64,000 nucleotides of DNA from the NCBI RefSeq assembly GCF_000633595.2, contig NZ_JIBU02000008.1, forward strand, positions 62,001 to 126,000. Direction: 5' to 3'. The stretch is from Clostridium drakei. Its GTDB lineage: Bacteria; Bacillota; Clostridia; Clostridiales; Clostridiaceae. The first letter of the stretch is position 1. Each line of letters opens with the position of its first letter. Below are positions 42,585 to 52,295 of the stretch, one piece after another. Position numbers and translations under genes: made by a program. The notes beneath the pieces are model-generated. The model saw nothing but the letters and a program-made list of their open reading frames with translations. It had not been told where the DNA came from and did no database searches.

Positions 42585-42983
42585 ATGGATTATAAGATGT
42601 TAATTTCTAAAGCTTTAGAAGGAAGAAAAAATGCTTATGCTCCTTATTCTAAATTTAAAGTTGGAGCAGCAGTGCTTACTGAAGATGGAAAAATGTATAC
42701 AGGGTGTAACATAGAAAATGCGTCTTATGGTGCAACTAATTGTGCAGAAAGAACTTCCATATTTAAAGCAGTATCGGAAGGACATACAATTATTAAAGCT
42801 ATAGCTATAGTTGGAATAGAAAATGAATACACATATCCTTGTGGTATCTGTAGACAAGTAATAGCAGAATTTGGATCAGAGGATATTGAAATAATTTTAG
42901 CAAAAAATGAAAACCAGTATATAGTTAAAACATTAGATGAAATTTTGCCAGGAGCTTTTACTAAAAAAGATCTTATAAAGTAA
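42585..42983 (+). CDS. cdd: Cytidine deaminase
   Basis: This 132-residue zinc enzyme deaminates cytidine and deoxycytidine to uridine and deoxyuridine. Motifs: AYAPYSKFKVGAAVLTEDGK, GCNIENASYGATNCAERTSI (first zinc Cys and catalytic Glu in CAE), and YPCGICRQVIAEF (PCxxC zinc site). AAAGGAGAG at 42571-42579 places the start at ATG 42585; the GTG at 42567 precedes that site. It is the first gene of a nucleoside-salvage run with deoC, deoB and pdp. Confidence 0.96.
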   Translation: MDYKMLISKALEGRKNAYAPYSKFKVGAAVLTEDGKMYTGCNIENASYGATNCAERTSIFKAVSEGHTIIKAIAIVGIENEYTYPCGICRQVIAEFGSEDIEIILAKNENQYIVKTLDEILPGAFTKKDLIK

Positions 42984-43025
42984 AAATAATTATAAAATTA
43001 TAAAAGAAAGTGAAGGAGATTTACA

Positions 43026-43670
43026 ATGAATATTTCTAAAATGATTGATCATACAGCCTTAAAACCAAATACAACAAAGGAACAGATTTTAAAATTAATA
43101 GATGAAGCTAGAGAAAATAAATTTGCATCTGTTTGTGTTAATCCAACATGGGTTAAGTTAGCAAGCGAAAAGTTAAAAGATACTGAAGTTAAAGTATGTA
43201 CTGTTATAGGCTTTCCACTTGGAGCTAATACAACAGAAACAAAAGCATTTGAAGCTAGTGATGCCATTAAAAATGGAGCAACTGAAGTAGATATGGTCAT
43301 CAATGTTGGAGAGCTAAAAGATAAAAATAATATATATGTAGAAAAAGACATAAAAGCTGTTGTTGAAGCAGCAAAGGGAAAAGCATTAGTAAAAGTAATT
43401 ATTGAAACTTGTCTTTTAACGAAAGAAGAAAAAATTAGAGCTTGTGAGTTATCTAAAAAAGCAGGTGCTGATTTTGTGAAAACATCAACTGGCTTTTCTA
43501 CTGGAGGGGCTACAGCAGAGGATATTGAATTAATGCGTAAAACTGTAGGTAAGGATATGGGAGTTAAAGCTTCTGGTGGTATACATACTAGGGAAGAGGC
43601 TTTAAAAATGATAGAAGCTGGAGCAACTCGTATAGGAGCAAGTGCAAGTATAGCTATTATATCTGAATAG
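43026..43670 (+). CDS. deoC: Deoxyribose-phosphate aldolase
   Basis: This 214-residue class I aldolase splits 2-deoxyribose-5-phosphate into glyceraldehyde-3-phosphate and acetaldehyde. Motifs: [66 protein letters not shown] (with a catalytic Lys), [17 protein letters not shown] (Schiff-base Lys) and [20 protein letters not shown] precedes the ATG. It is the last step of the deoxynucleoside pathway encoded here. Confidence 0.97.
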   Translation: MNISKMIDHTALKPNTTKEQILKLIDEARENKFASVCVNPTWVKLASEKLKDTEVKVCTVIGFPLGANTTETKAFEASDAIKNGATEVDMVINVGELKDKNNIYVEKDIKAVVEAAKGKALVKVIIETCLLTKEEKIRACELSKKAGADFVKTSTGFSTGGATAEDIELMRKTVGKDMGVKASGGIHTREEALKMIEAGATRIGASASIAIISE

Positions 43671-43688
43671 CAAAGATACTTATTTTTA

Positions 43689-43785
43689 GTTAATAGGTAA
43701 GAATGAAGAATTAATAGTTAATGTGGATTTTTTGCGACAGCAAAAATCATCCTTCACTATTAATTCTTAATTATTAACTCTTAAC
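43689..43785. repeat. Imperfect inverted repeat (MITE/REP-like) between deoC and deoB
   Basis: A left arm (43689-43734, with AAGAATGAAGAATTAATAGT and GTGGATTTTTTGC) is mirrored by a right arm (43740-43785, GCAAAAATCATCCTTCACTA then TTAATTCTTAATTATTAAC), with a few mismatches and a short loop. A separate palindrome, GCGAAGC-TTT-GCTTCGC, follows at 43788-43804. The piece ATTATTAACTCTT recurs at about 48049. It looks like a small dispersed repeat dropped into the operon. Confidence 0.65.
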
Positions 43786-43838
43786 TTGCGAAGCTTTGCT
43801 TCGCATTATGCTTAAAAGAGGAAGGAGAAAAATAAACT

Positions 43839-45020
43839 ATGAAACCATTTAAAAGAATACATATTATTGTTATGGATTCAGTTGGAATAGGAGAAGCACC
43901 AGATTCAAAAGAATTTAATGATTTTGGAGTAAATACATTAGCGCATATTGCTGAGAAGAAAAATGGTTTAGAAATGCCTAATATGTCATCTCTTGGGTTA
44001 TCTAATATTTATGAAATTAAAGGGATAAGAAAAGCATTTCATCCCAAAGCTTATTTTGGAAAAATGCAAGAAGCTTCTTGTGGAAAGGATACAATGACAG
44101 GACATTGGGAAATGATGGGCTTGCATATTGATAAACCATTTCGTGTATTTCCAGAGGGTTTTCCAGATGAATTAATTAAAAAAATTGAAGATTTTTCTGG
44201 CAGAAAGGTTATTGCAAATAAACCTGCCAGTGGAACAGAAATTATAAAGGAACTTGGTGAAAGACAACTTAAAACAGGAGAATTAATAGTATATACATCA
44301 GCAGATTCTGTACTTCAAATTGCTGCAAATGAAGAAGTTATACCACTAGATGAATTATATAAAATTTGCAAGTATTGTCGTGAAATAACATTAGATGAGC
44401 CATATACTTTAGGAAGAATTATTGCCAGACCGTTTGTTGGTAAAACTGCGGATACATTTAAAAGAACCTCTAATCGTCATGATTATGCGTTAAAACCATT
44501 TGGTGAGACAGTAATGAACTATTTACAACAAACAAACTTGGAGTCTATTGCCATTGGAAAAATTTCAGATATATTTGATGGAGAAGGAGTTACTAGAGCA
44601 ATCAGAACCGTATCCAATATGGATGGTATGGATAAATTAATTTCGCTACTAGATGAAGAGTTTCATGGCATTAGCTTTATTAATTTAGTGGATTTTGATG
44701 CTGCTTATGGACATCGACGTGATCCAATTGGCTATGGGAATGCTTTAGAAGAATTTGATAAAAGATTACCAGAGGTATTTGGAAAATTAAAAGAAGATGA
44801 TTTATTGTTGATTACAGCAGACCATGGAACTGATCCAACTTATGTTGGAACAGATCATACAAGGGAGTTTGTTCCCCTAATCGCATATTCCAAACGCTTC
44901 AAGGAAGGAAATAATTTAGGAATACGTAAGACCTATGCTGATTTAGGTGCCACAGTTGCTGAGAATTTTAATGTAAAAATGCCTAAGTATGGGGAAAGTT
45001 TTTTACAAAATTTAAAGTAA
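43839..45020 (+). CDS. deoB: Phosphopentomutase
   Basis: This 393-residue alkaline-phosphatase-superfamily enzyme interconverts (deoxy)ribose-1-phosphate and -5-phosphate. Motifs: [20 protein letters not shown] (metal Asp), [13 protein letters not shown] (phospho-acceptor Thr), [31 protein letters not shown] and [20 protein letters not shown] (metal ligands). GGAAGGAG precedes the ATG. It links the Pdp product to DeoC. Confidence 0.97.
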   Translation: MKPFKRIHIIVMDSVGIGEAPDSKEFNDFGVNTLAHIAEKKNGLEMPNMSSLGLSNIYEIKGIRKAFHPKAYFGKMQEASCGKDTMTGHWEMMGLHIDKPFRVFPEGFPDELIKKIEDFSGRKVIANKPASGTEIIKELGERQLKTGELIVYTSADSVLQIAANEEVIPLDELYKICKYCREITLDEPYTLGRIIARPFVGKTADTFKRTSNRHDYALKPFGETVMNYLQQTNLESIAIGKISDIFDGEGVTRAIRTVSNMDGMDKLISLLDEEFHGISFINLVDFDAAYGHRRDPIGYGNALEEFDKRLPEVFGKLKEDDLLLITADHGTDPTYVGTDHTREFVPLIAYSKRFKEGNNLGIRKTYADLGATVAENFNVKMPKYGESFLQNLK

Positions 45021-45037
45021 AAAGGAGGGTGACTAAA

Positions 45038-46339
45038 ATGAGAATGGTAGACATAATTTCAAAAAAGCGTGATGGAGAAGAATTATCAACAGAAGAAATA
45101 AACTTTTTTGTAGAAGGTTATACAAAAGGAACAATTCCTGATTATCAAGCAAGTTCTTTAGCAATGGCTATTTATTTTCGAGACATGAATGATCGTGAAA
45201 GATCAGATTTGACTATGGCAATGGTTAATTCGGGAGAAACCATTGATTTATCAGCTATTGATGGTATAAAGGTAGATAAACATTCAACTGGAGGTGTGGG
45301 TGATACAACAACGCTTGTATTAGCTCCTCTTGTTGCTGCATTAGATGTTCCTGTTGCCAAAATGTCTGGACGTGGACTTGGGCATACAGGTGGAACTATT
45401 GATAAATTAGAATCAATTAAAGGCTTCCATGTAGAGATTACAAAAGATCAATTCATCCAACTAGTCAACCGTGATAAAGTTGCTGTTATTGGTCAAACAG
45501 GTAATTTAACTCCAGCAGATAAAAAGCTGTATGCACTTCGTGATGTAACTGGAACTGTTAACTCAATTCCTTTAATTGCTAGTTCAATTATGAGTAAAAA
45601 AATTGCAGCAGGAGCAGATGCAATAGTACTAGATGTTAAAACAGGTGCAGGTGCTTTTATGAAAACAGATAAAGATGCAGAAAATTTGGCACATGCAATG
45701 GTTAAAATAGGTAATAGCGTAGGCAGAAATACCATGGCCATAATTTCTGATATGTCGCAGCCACTAGGTTTTGCTATTGGTAATGCACTTGAAGTAAAGG
45801 AAGCTATTGATACGTTAAAGGGAGAAGGCCCAGAAGATTTAACAGAACTTGTGTTAACTCTTGGAAGTCAAATGGTTGTATTGGCTAAAAAAGCAAATAA
45901 TTTAGAAGAAGCAAGAAAAAAACTTGTTGAAGTAATAAAAAATGGTAAAGCATTAGATAAATTTAAGCTATTCCTTAAAAATCAAGGTGGAGATCCATCG
46001 GTGGTAGATAATCCAGAAAAGCTGCCGCAATCAAAATATAAAATCCACGTTCCTGCTAAAGAAAGTGGTTTTATTTCTAATATTGTAGCTGATGAAATTG
46101 GAATTGCAGCAATGCTTTTAGGTGCAGGCAGAGCTACAAAAGAGGATACAATAGATTTAGCTGTAGGTTTGATGCTTCATAAAAAAGTTGGTGACAAAGT
46201 AGAAAAGGGAGAATCACTTTTGACTATTTATTCAAATCGTGAAAATGTAGAGGATGTAAAAGCTAAAATTTATGAAAATATTTCAATCACTAATCATGCA
46301 GAAAAACCAATATTAATTCATAAAGTAATCATAGAATAG
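45038..46339 (+). CDS. pdp: Pyrimidine-nucleoside phosphorylase
   Basis: This 433-residue enzyme cleaves uridine, thymidine and deoxyuridine with phosphate, giving the base and (deoxy)ribose-1-phosphate. It shows the thymidine-phosphorylase signature [60 protein letters not shown], and [17 protein letters not shown] at 45021-45029 supports ATG 45038; the GTG at 45029 overlaps the site. It starts 17 bases after deoB. Confidence 0.97.
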   Translation: MRMVDIISKKRDGEELSTEEINFFVEGYTKGTIPDYQASSLAMAIYFRDMNDRERSDLTMAMVNSGETIDLSAIDGIKVDKHSTGGVGDTTTLVLAPLVAALDVPVAKMSGRGLGHTGGTIDKLESIKGFHVEITKDQFIQLVNRDKVAVIGQTGNLTPADKKLYALRDVTGTVNSIPLIASSIMSKKIAAGADAIVLDVKTGAGAFMKTDKDAENLAHAMVKIGNSVGRNTMAIISDMSQPLGFAIGNALEVKEAIDTLKGEGPEDLTELVLTLGSQMVVLAKKANNLEEARKKLVEVIKNGKALDKFKLFLKNQGGDPSVVDNPEKLPQSKYKIHVPAKESGFISNIVADEIGIAAMLLGAGRATKEDTIDLAVGLMLHKKVGDKVEKGESLLTIYSNRENVEDVKAKIYENISITNHAEKPILIHKVIIE

Positions 46340-46377
46340 AAATTTTTAATAATAACTTATAGTTTATATGATTTAGA

Positions 46378-46405
46378 AGCACATCTATTCAGGTGTGCTC
46401 TTTCT
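46378..46405 (+). terminator. Terminator after pdp
   Basis: AGCACATCT pairs with AGGTGTGCT around four bases, followed by CTTTCT; it closes the nucleoside operon. Confidence 0.75.
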
Positions 46406-46542
46406 ATGATATAATCATGGAAAGTTATTATTTATAAATTTGGTAATTTATATGATTTTAGTGGAAATATGACCTTATAAGGTATATATTTAATATATAT
46501 GTAAAATTTTAAATAAATATTTGTACAGAGGTGGTTAATGCT

Positions 46543-47214
46543 ATGAAAAAACTAAGACTATTACTTATATTGTGCATTTTAGGAACAAGCTTATTGTTTT
46601 CGACAAATGTACTTGCATTTCAAGTTGCTGACAATCAAGTAGTATATGCTAACAAAAAGTGGATACTTGAGTTTACAGATGCTGTCGGTTATGATGATTT
46701 AACTAAGCAAGCAATTGTGGTTACTGATAGTAAGGGGGATAAAGTAAATATAAGCTTTCAACTAGGTAATGATAACAAAAGTATAATAGTGTATCCACCA
46801 ACAGAAGGATACAAACCAGGTGAAAGCTATACTTTAAAGGTAGGAAAGCAAGTACATTCAGCTAAAGGAGTACAGATGAAGCAAGATAGATTTGTACATT
46901 TTAGCATTGAAAAGATTGGTAAGATTGAAATAACTTCAACTGCTTTAATAAGTTTTGATGGTGGAAGTAGTGGAAAAGTAAATTATAAAGTTTTAGATCA
47001 AAATGGTAATGATATTACAAACTCAACTACTGCTAATAACTTAACGTTCCAAAGTGGAGTTGGTACTATAAAGGGAAGCAATGGAGTAATTACAATAACA
47101 TCTCCTTTAATAAACTTAAATACATTAAAAAATGTTCAGATAACTATATTGGATTCAAGTAATGGAGTTTATGCAAGTGGTATATATACTGTAGAATCGT
47201 TTGAAGATAAATAA
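46543..47214 (+). CDS. Secreted protein with Ig-like (Big_5/SbsA-like) domain
   Basis: This 223-residue protein has a signal peptide (MKKLRLLLILCILGTSLLFS, cut near LAF). Residues 35-130 resemble an SbsA/Big_5-type Ig-like domain (KKWILEFTDAVGYDDL, SIIVYPPTEGYKPGESYTLK, FVHFSIEK). A second beta-rich domain with GNDITNSTTANN and SGVGTIKGSNGVITIT follows. GAGGTGG at 46529-46535 supports ATG 46543. There are no wall-anchoring repeats, so it is probably released or loosely wall-attached. Role unknown. Confidence 0.75.
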   Translation: MKKLRLLLILCILGTSLLFSTNVLAFQVADNQVVYANKKWILEFTDAVGYDDLTKQAIVVTDSKGDKVNISFQLGNDNKSIIVYPPTEGYKPGESYTLKVGKQVHSAKGVQMKQDRFVHFSIEKIGKIEITSTALISFDGGSSGKVNYKVLDQNGNDITNSTTANNLTFQSGVGTIKGSNGVITITSPLINLNTLKNVQITILDSSNGVYASGIYTVESFEDK

Positions 47215-47239
47215 ATATTTTTAAACACAGTCAACTTCT

Positions 47240-47420
47240 GGACAACAGTGTTATAATAAAATTGAATGTTTAAATCACTAACGTTACCGCATAAGTAGAG
47301 AACACTTTTTAATTTGGTGCGAACCACTTACCCTTTCATTATGAAAGGGGAGCTCAAAAACTCTTACGGATGCTAGCGATTGGATAAAATTAAGAACGGC
47401 TTAATAGAGGCCAGAGGAGT
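47240..47420 (+). promoter_or_regulatory. Structured 5' leader of the L25/Ctc gene, type unidentified
   Basis: The 214-base gap before the L25 gene is less AT-rich than other gaps and looks like RNA. CCCTTTCAT (47332-47340) pairs with ATGAAAGGG (47341-47349 region), giving a perfect hairpin; GGTGCGAACCACTTACCC and CTCTTACGGATGCTAGCGAT flank it. A small GGC...GGCC hairpin abuts the ribosome binding site. I do not recognise a known riboswitch class; autoregulation by L25 is an inference. Confidence 0.4.
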
Positions 47421-47428
47421 GATTTATT

Positions 47429-48022
47429 TTGGAACAAATTATTTTAAACGCAGAAGAAAGAATAAAAAACACTAAAAAATTTAGAGAAGAGGGATTTATA
47501 CCAGGAGTAATTTATGGTGACTGTGTTTCTAAATCAGACCCAGTAAAATTTGAAAAAGTATCATTAATGAAAATTCTCGCTAAACATGGTTCAAATGTAA
47601 AGTTGTGGATTAAACGTGGAGATGATAAGAAATTTGGATTTATAAAAGAAGTTCAAAGACATCCAGTTTCAAATAAAATTATACACTTAGATGTACAGCT
47701 TGTATCTAAAGATCATGAAGTAAAAGTACAAGTCCCAATTACATTTAATGGAGAAGCAGCTTTAGCCAAAAATCAATTACAACTTCAAATTCAAAAACCA
47801 GAAGTTAGTGTTTTAGGGAAAATAGCTTTAATACCAGAAGTGATACATGTAGATATATCACAAAAAAATGCAGGAGATGCTATTACTTTAAAAGATCTTA
47901 ATTTGGACAAACAAGTTAAAATACATGATAAAGAAAATGAGATATATGCAACTATAACTAAAGTGATAGATAGGTCTATGGAAGATAGCGATGAAGAAGT
48001 AGAAACAGAAACAGAGGATTAA
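47429..48022 (+). CDS. Ribosomal protein L25, Ctc form
   Basis: This 197-residue protein is the long (Ctc/TL5-type) L25, which binds 5S rRNA and in Bacillus is a general-stress protein. The N-terminal L25 domain shows NTKKFREEGFIPGVIYGDCV and GFIKEVQRHPVSNKIIHLDV; the C-terminal TL5 domain shows VKVQVPITFNGEA and VLGKIALIPEVIHVDISQ. An acidic tail ends EDSDEEVETETED. It uses a TTG start at 47429 after GAGGAGTGA at 47413-47421. Confidence 0.92.
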   Translation: MEQIILNAEERIKNTKKFREEGFIPGVIYGDCVSKSDPVKFEKVSLMKILAKHGSNVKLWIKRGDDKKFGFIKEVQRHPVSNKIIHLDVQLVSKDHEVKVQVPITFNGEAALAKNQLQLQIQKPEVSVLGKIALIPEVIHVDISQKNAGDAITLKDLNLDKQVKIHDKENEIYATITKVIDRSMEDSDEEVETETED

Positions 48023-48071
48023 TATATAGTAATTAATAAGTAAGAGTGATTATTAACTCTTCATTAAAAAT

Positions 48072-48123
48072 CCGTATTAGAATTGTGAGAAAATCATATT
48101 ACAATTTTGATACGGTTTTTTTT
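48072..48123 (+). terminator. Two-tier CCGTA-type terminator after L25 gene
   Basis: CCGTAT (48072-48077) pairs with ATACGG (48110-48115), enclosing an inner stem AATTGT/ACAATT, then TTTTTTTT. The outer stem matches the terminators at 1643, 11215 and 22520. Confidence 0.85.
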
Positions 48124-48389
48124 AAAGTAAAATAATTTTAAAAATAAATTAGCTTTGTTACATAAATATGAAAAATTACCTTCATTATCCTATAATAATT
48201 GTCTCCTAAAAATATTGTGTAACAATATTTTTAAAGTTTGACATGATTTATGCTGTAGAATATACTAAAATCAAAACGAAATTTAACTGAATGTTAAATA
48301 TATTGTAACAAAATGCTTGGAATCAGTTTTTGTATAAAAACATGGAATTTTATAACATTTTTTATAAAATTATCAGGGGGATGAAGTTG
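48124..48389. other. Leader region of the GGDEF/HD-GYP gene
   Basis: Apart from the promoter at 48238, an AAAATATTG/CAATATTTT hairpin at about 48209-48232 lies just upstream of the -35 box and could be an operator. No gene is visible. Confidence 0.45.
48238..48266 (+). promoter_or_regulatory. Consensus SigA promoter
   Basis: TTGACA (48238-48243) and TATACT (48261-48266) are 17 bases apart. It leads into the GGDEF/HD-GYP gene with a 5' leader of about 115 bases. Confidence 0.8.
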
Positions 48390-50411
48390 ATGAGTGTTAG
48401 GGGTAAAGCTCTATTAATGTATTTTATAAGTTTTTTATTTATTATAATTTTTACGTTTGCTGCGTTTAGATTCATCATTTTTAAATATATTAATAGAGTT
48501 GAGACTGAAAGTCTAAATAATAATTTTAATGCAGTGACAGATATACTTAATAGGGAAGAAATGAATATACAAAGAACATGTGCTGATTGGGCTTCATGGG
48601 ATTATACTTATAATTTTTTATCAGGAGAAAATAAAGAATTATATGTTAAAAATTATACATTAAATCGATTAAATTTAAATTTTATGTTTTTAGTAGATAA
48701 GAAAGGAAGTTTAGTTTTTAATGAAACAGTAAGTTTGGAAGATAAAACAAAACGTGCACTAATAAATGAATTCTTAAATAAAAAAAGCAAATTTAGTCAG
48801 GAAATAGTTTTTAAGAATAATAATAATAAACACTCTGGCATTTTAATGGTTGATGGAAGGCTATTTATTATAAGTTATGCACCTGTTACGACAAGTGATG
48901 GAAAGGCATTTAGCAATGGAGAACTAATAATTGGAAGATGTGTGGATGATTCATTGTTAAATTATATAAATTCAATAGTTCAATGTAAAGTTAGATTTAT
49001 AGAAAGTACATATGAAGATAAAAAAGACAATGTAATTAGAAAAAATGATTCTATTATGGCTTATAGGCAGGTAGAAGACATAAATGGAAAGGCATCTATA
49101 ATAACTTCTGTATCTATGCTGCGTAATGAATATAATTTGGGTAAATTTTATTTTAAAATTTTTATTGGTATTTTTTTATCGGTATTGATTCTAGTAATAC
49201 TTACGTTTATTAGCCTTTTTAATAAAATTATATTGAAGCGGCTTAAGGTTGTTAATGATTTTATTGATACTGTATCAAAAACAAAAGATACAAAAGCACG
49301 CTTAAGCATTTGTGGAAATGACGAAATAAGTAATATTGCTGATTCGACTAACAAAATGCTGGCTAAATTGGATTATGCTAATGATGAAATTTTGGATTTA
49401 AGCTATTCTGATAGATTGACAGGCTTAAAAAATAGAGTATATATGGAAAAAAAGTTTTCCAAGCTAGATTCTGAGGATGGGGCAAATTATTCTATAATAA
49501 TGGGAGATTTAAATGGATTAAAGCTTACAAACGATACTTTTGGACATAAAATAGGTGACAGATTAATTTGCAAAATAGGAGACATATTGAAAAATATATG
49601 TTTACAAGATGATATTATTGCTAGATGGGGTGGAGATGAGTTTATAATACTTATTATAAATAAAGAAGACATATATGCATCCAATTTAATTGAAAATATT
49701 AAAAAAGAATGTGAAAGAATTACTGAATTTGGTTTTAAGATAAGCATAGCTCTGGGAAGTGCAAAAAAGGATGAAGCTAAAAGTACTGAGGCAGTAATGA
49801 ATTTAGCTGAAGAAAGAATGTATAGAAGTAAGCTTACTGAAAGTAAAAGTTCCAGAAATGCAACTATAATGTCCTTAGAAAGAACTTTGTATGAAAAAAA
49901 TAGTGAAACAGAAGAGCATACTCAAAGAGTTAAAAAGCTTAGTATGAAATTAGGTAAAAAGGTTGATTTGTCTAAAGATGAGCTGGAGGAATTAGAACTA
50001 TTAAGCTTGCTGCATGACATAGGAAAGATGGGAATACCAGATAATATATTGATGAAACCTGGAAAGTTAACAAGTGAAGAATGGGAAACAATGAAGCGAC
50101 ATACTGAAATAGGTTATAGAATAGCTAAAGCCACGCCAGGCTTAAATCATGTTGCAAATGAAATACTTTGTCATCATGAAAAGTTTGATGGAACAGGATA
50201 TCCTCAAGGTCTTAAAGGAGAAGAAATACCAATCTTATCAAGAATAATTAATATAGTTGATTCTTTTGATGTAATGACCCATAAAAGAGTGTATAAGGAT
50301 GCTTCTAATAGTGAACATGCTATTAAAGAATTAAAACGTTGTTCAGGAACTCAATTTGATCCAGCTATAGTAGATGAATTTTTAAAGCTCTTAGAAGAGG
50401 GAAGTATTTAA
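48390..50411 (+). CDS. CHASE4-like sensor with GGDEF and HD-GYP domains
   Basis: This 673-residue membrane protein has both c-di-GMP synthesis and hydrolysis modules. Helices at about 10-30 and 250-275 bracket a CHASE4-like external domain (CADWASWDYTYNFLSGENKE). A HAMP-like linker precedes GGDEF (DRLTGLKNRVYMEKKF, intact RWGGDEF), then HD-GYP (EEHTQRVKKLSMKLG, LHDIGKMGIPDNILMKPGKL, CHHEKFDGTGYPQGLKGEEI). AGGGGGA at 48375-48381 favours ATG 48390. Net activity cannot be told from sequence. It may feed the c-di-GMP pool read by the riboswitch at 20878. Confidence 0.92.
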   Translation: MSVRGKALLMYFISFLFIIIFTFAAFRFIIFKYINRVETESLNNNFNAVTDILNREEMNIQRTCADWASWDYTYNFLSGENKELYVKNYTLNRLNLNFMFLVDKKGSLVFNETVSLEDKTKRALINEFLNKKSKFSQEIVFKNNNNKHSGILMVDGRLFIISYAPVTTSDGKAFSNGELIIGRCVDDSLLNYINSIVQCKVRFIESTYEDKKDNVIRKNDSIMAYRQVEDINGKASIITSVSMLRNEYNLGKFYFKIFIGIFLSVLILVILTFISLFNKIILKRLKVVNDFIDTVSKTKDTKARLSICGNDEISNIADSTNKMLAKLDYANDEILDLSYSDRLTGLKNRVYMEKKFSKLDSEDGANYSIIMGDLNGLKLTNDTFGHKIGDRLICKIGDILKNICLQDDIIARWGGDEFIILIINKEDIYASNLIENIKKECERITEFGFKISIALGSAKKDEAKSTEAVMNLAEERMYRSKLTESKSSRNATIMSLERTLYEKNSETEEHTQRVKKLSMKLGKKVDLSKDELEELELLSLLHDIGKMGIPDNILMKPGKLTSEEWETMKRHTEIGYRIAKATPGLNHVANEILCHHEKFDGTGYPQGLKGEEIPILSRIINIVDSFDVMTHKRVYKDASNSEHAIKELKRCSGTQFDPAIVDEFLKLLEEGSI

Positions 50412-50430
50412 AGAAAAAAATATTTTATAT

Positions 50431-50479
50431 AAAAAGCTGTGAAATTAAGATGATAATCTTATATTTAATAGCTTTTTTT
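50431..50479 (+). terminator. Terminator after the GGDEF/HD-GYP gene
   Basis: AAAAAGCT/AGCTTTTT outer arms enclose an inner ATTAAGAT/ATCTTAT hairpin, ending in a T run. Confidence 0.7.
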
Positions 50480-50551
50480 AGTTTAGAGGATAAAATTAAA
50501 AATATTTTATTGTTTATATGAAAATATTTCAATAAATGGCAATATGCATGG

Positions 50552-50595
50552 TTGAAAATAGAAATTAAGAGGTATATAATGTTAGCAGACGAACA
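50552..50595 (+). promoter_or_regulatory. Efflux operon promoter with possible MarR operator
   Basis: TTGAAA (50552-50557) and TATAAT (50575-50580) are 17 bases apart. TGTT-N8-AACA at 50580-50595 is an inverted repeat at the expected transcription start, a good place for the operon's MarR-type repressor. Confidence 0.7.
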
Positions 50596-50631
50596 GTATA
50601 TATAGAAATAATTCGCATAAGGAGTGTTACA

Positions 50632-51612
50632 ATGAAAAAGGCTAGCTTACTTTGTTTAGTTTTGGCAGTATTTTTAAGTGGATGCGGTGCTAGTAATGCC
50701 AATACAAACAAAAATGTACAAAATACAAAAACAATTCAGCAATCATCTAGTAATCAATTTATAATGGCTGGTAAAATTCAAGCAAATGATGAAGCAAATA
50801 TAACTTCAAAAATTTCAGCAAAAGTTACTCAAATATCAGTAGACGTAGGTTCGAAGGTAAATCAAGGAGACGTTATTATTAAGTTAGATGCTCAGGATTT
50901 ACAAGCTCAAGTTGATAAAGCACAAGCCACAGTTAATACTGCTAGAGCAAACTTAGCAAATGCTTCAAGTGGGTCACGTCCTGAACAAGTAGAACAAGAA
51001 CAAGATATTGTGGATGGTGCAGCACAAGGTTATGAAACTGCTAAGAAAACTTATGATAGAATACAAGCTTTAGTTAGTTCAGGAGCAGAAGCTCAGCAGC
51101 AACTTGATTTAGCAAAACAGCAGCTTGCAAGTGCAGAAGGACAATATAAAAGTGCACAAGCACAATTGGAGTTGCTAAAGAATGGACCTACAAGTTCAAG
51201 TATAGATGTTTTTAAAGCTCAGGTAAATGAAGCTGAAGCAGGGTTAAAAATAGCACAAACTTCATTAAACAATGCTACGATTACAGCACCTATATCAGGA
51301 ACAGTTAATGCAAAAAATATAAATGTAGGAGAAACAGCATCCCCAGGAGCAGCTCTTGTTTCCATATCCAATTCTGGAGCTTTATGTGTAAATGCATATG
51401 CTCCTGTTGAAATTGTAAATGGATTAAAAGAAGGCCAGGATGTAATAATTAAGGTATCAGAAATACAAGATAAAGAATTTCAAGGAAAAATAACTGTCAT
51501 AAATTCAAAATTAAGTTCTGAAAGCAGAAATATTTTGGTTAAGGTAAGTGTGGTAGATCCTAATTCATTATTAAAACCTGGTATGTTTGCAGAAGTTGGA
51601 TTGAAGAAATAA
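50632..51612 (+). CDS. HlyD/RND-type efflux adaptor lipoprotein
   Basis: This 326-residue lipoprotein (lipobox LSGCGAS, lipidated Cys near residue 18) is a membrane-fusion-type adaptor. A biotinyl-lipoyl half (DEANITSKISAKVTQISVDV, GSKVNQGDVIIKLDAQDLQA) leads into an Ala/Gln-rich coiled-coil hairpin (about 95-205), then the second lipoyl half (ATITAPISGTVNAKNINVGE) and a beta-barrel. In a Gram-positive cell it should sit on the outer face of the membrane. It is followed by a second adaptor and an EmrB-type pump in one operon. Confidence 0.9.
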   Translation: MKKASLLCLVLAVFLSGCGASNANTNKNVQNTKTIQQSSSNQFIMAGKIQANDEANITSKISAKVTQISVDVGSKVNQGDVIIKLDAQDLQAQVDKAQATVNTARANLANASSGSRPEQVEQEQDIVDGAAQGYETAKKTYDRIQALVSSGAEAQQQLDLAKQQLASAEGQYKSAQAQLELLKNGPTSSSIDVFKAQVNEAEAGLKIAQTSLNNATITAPISGTVNAKNINVGETASPGAALVSISNSGALCVNAYAPVEIVNGLKEGQDVIIKVSEIQDKEFQGKITVINSKLSSESRNILVKVSVVDPNSLLKPGMFAEVGLKK

Positions 51613-51630
51613 GCAAGAGGTGATATTAGT

Positions 51631-52281
51631 ATGGAAAAGCGTAAAAAATTAATTTTTATAATATTAGCAGTGATTGTTATTGCCATAGGAAGTGTAGGAG
51701 CTTATTATTGGTATCAAAATACTTACTTTGTTTCTACTGATGATGCCAGAGTTAGTGCGGATTTAGTAAGTGTAACACCACAGATTCAAGGTAAATTATT
51801 AGAACTTAATGTAGATGAAGGAGAAACAGTTTCCAAGAATCAAATATTAGCTCGTCAAGATATGAATAATATTGCAGATTCAAATGTGGAACAAGCTTTA
51901 GTAAGAGCACCTATTTCTGGGATAGTAGTAAAAAAACAAGGTACTATAGGAGAAAATTGGTCACAAGGTCAGACTTTATATACATTAATAGATCCGAATA
52001 AACTTTATATAACAGCAGATGTAGAGGAAACAAAGCTTGGAAAAGTAAGAGTAGGTCAAAATGTTGATATTACAATAGATCAGTTTTCATCACAAAAATT
52101 TACTGGAAAAATTAAATCCGTAGGAGAAGCAGCAAATTCTGCATTATCTATATTGCCAACATCAACTAGTGGTACATTTACAAAAGTAGTTCAAAGAATA
52201 CCTGTAAAAATTGAACTCAATAAGTTTAATACCAAAATACTTCCAGGAACTAATGCTGTTGTTAAGATTCACATTAAATAA
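51631..52281 (+). CDS. Short EmrA-like membrane fusion protein without hairpin
   Basis: This 216-residue protein has one N-terminal membrane helix (KLIFIILAVIVIAIGSVGAY), the EmrA-like YFVSTDDARVSADLVSVTPQ, and both lipoyl halves (LNVDEGETVSKNQILARQDM and ALVRAPISGIVVKKQGTIGE) joined by only about 10 residues. The long coiled-coil hairpin of ordinary EmrA proteins is missing. GLY-LEU rich barrel segments finish the protein. It starts 18 bases after the lipoprotein adaptor and 14 bases before the MFS pump. Confidence 0.88.
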   Translation: MEKRKKLIFIILAVIVIAIGSVGAYYWYQNTYFVSTDDARVSADLVSVTPQIQGKLLELNVDEGETVSKNQILARQDMNNIADSNVEQALVRAPISGIVVKKQGTIGENWSQGQTLYTLIDPNKLYITADVEETKLGKVRVGQNVDITIDQFSSQKFTGKIKSVGEAANSALSILPTSTSGTFTKVVQRIPVKIELNKFNTKILPGTNAVVKIHIK

Positions 52282-52295
52282 CGAGGTGAGGTATA

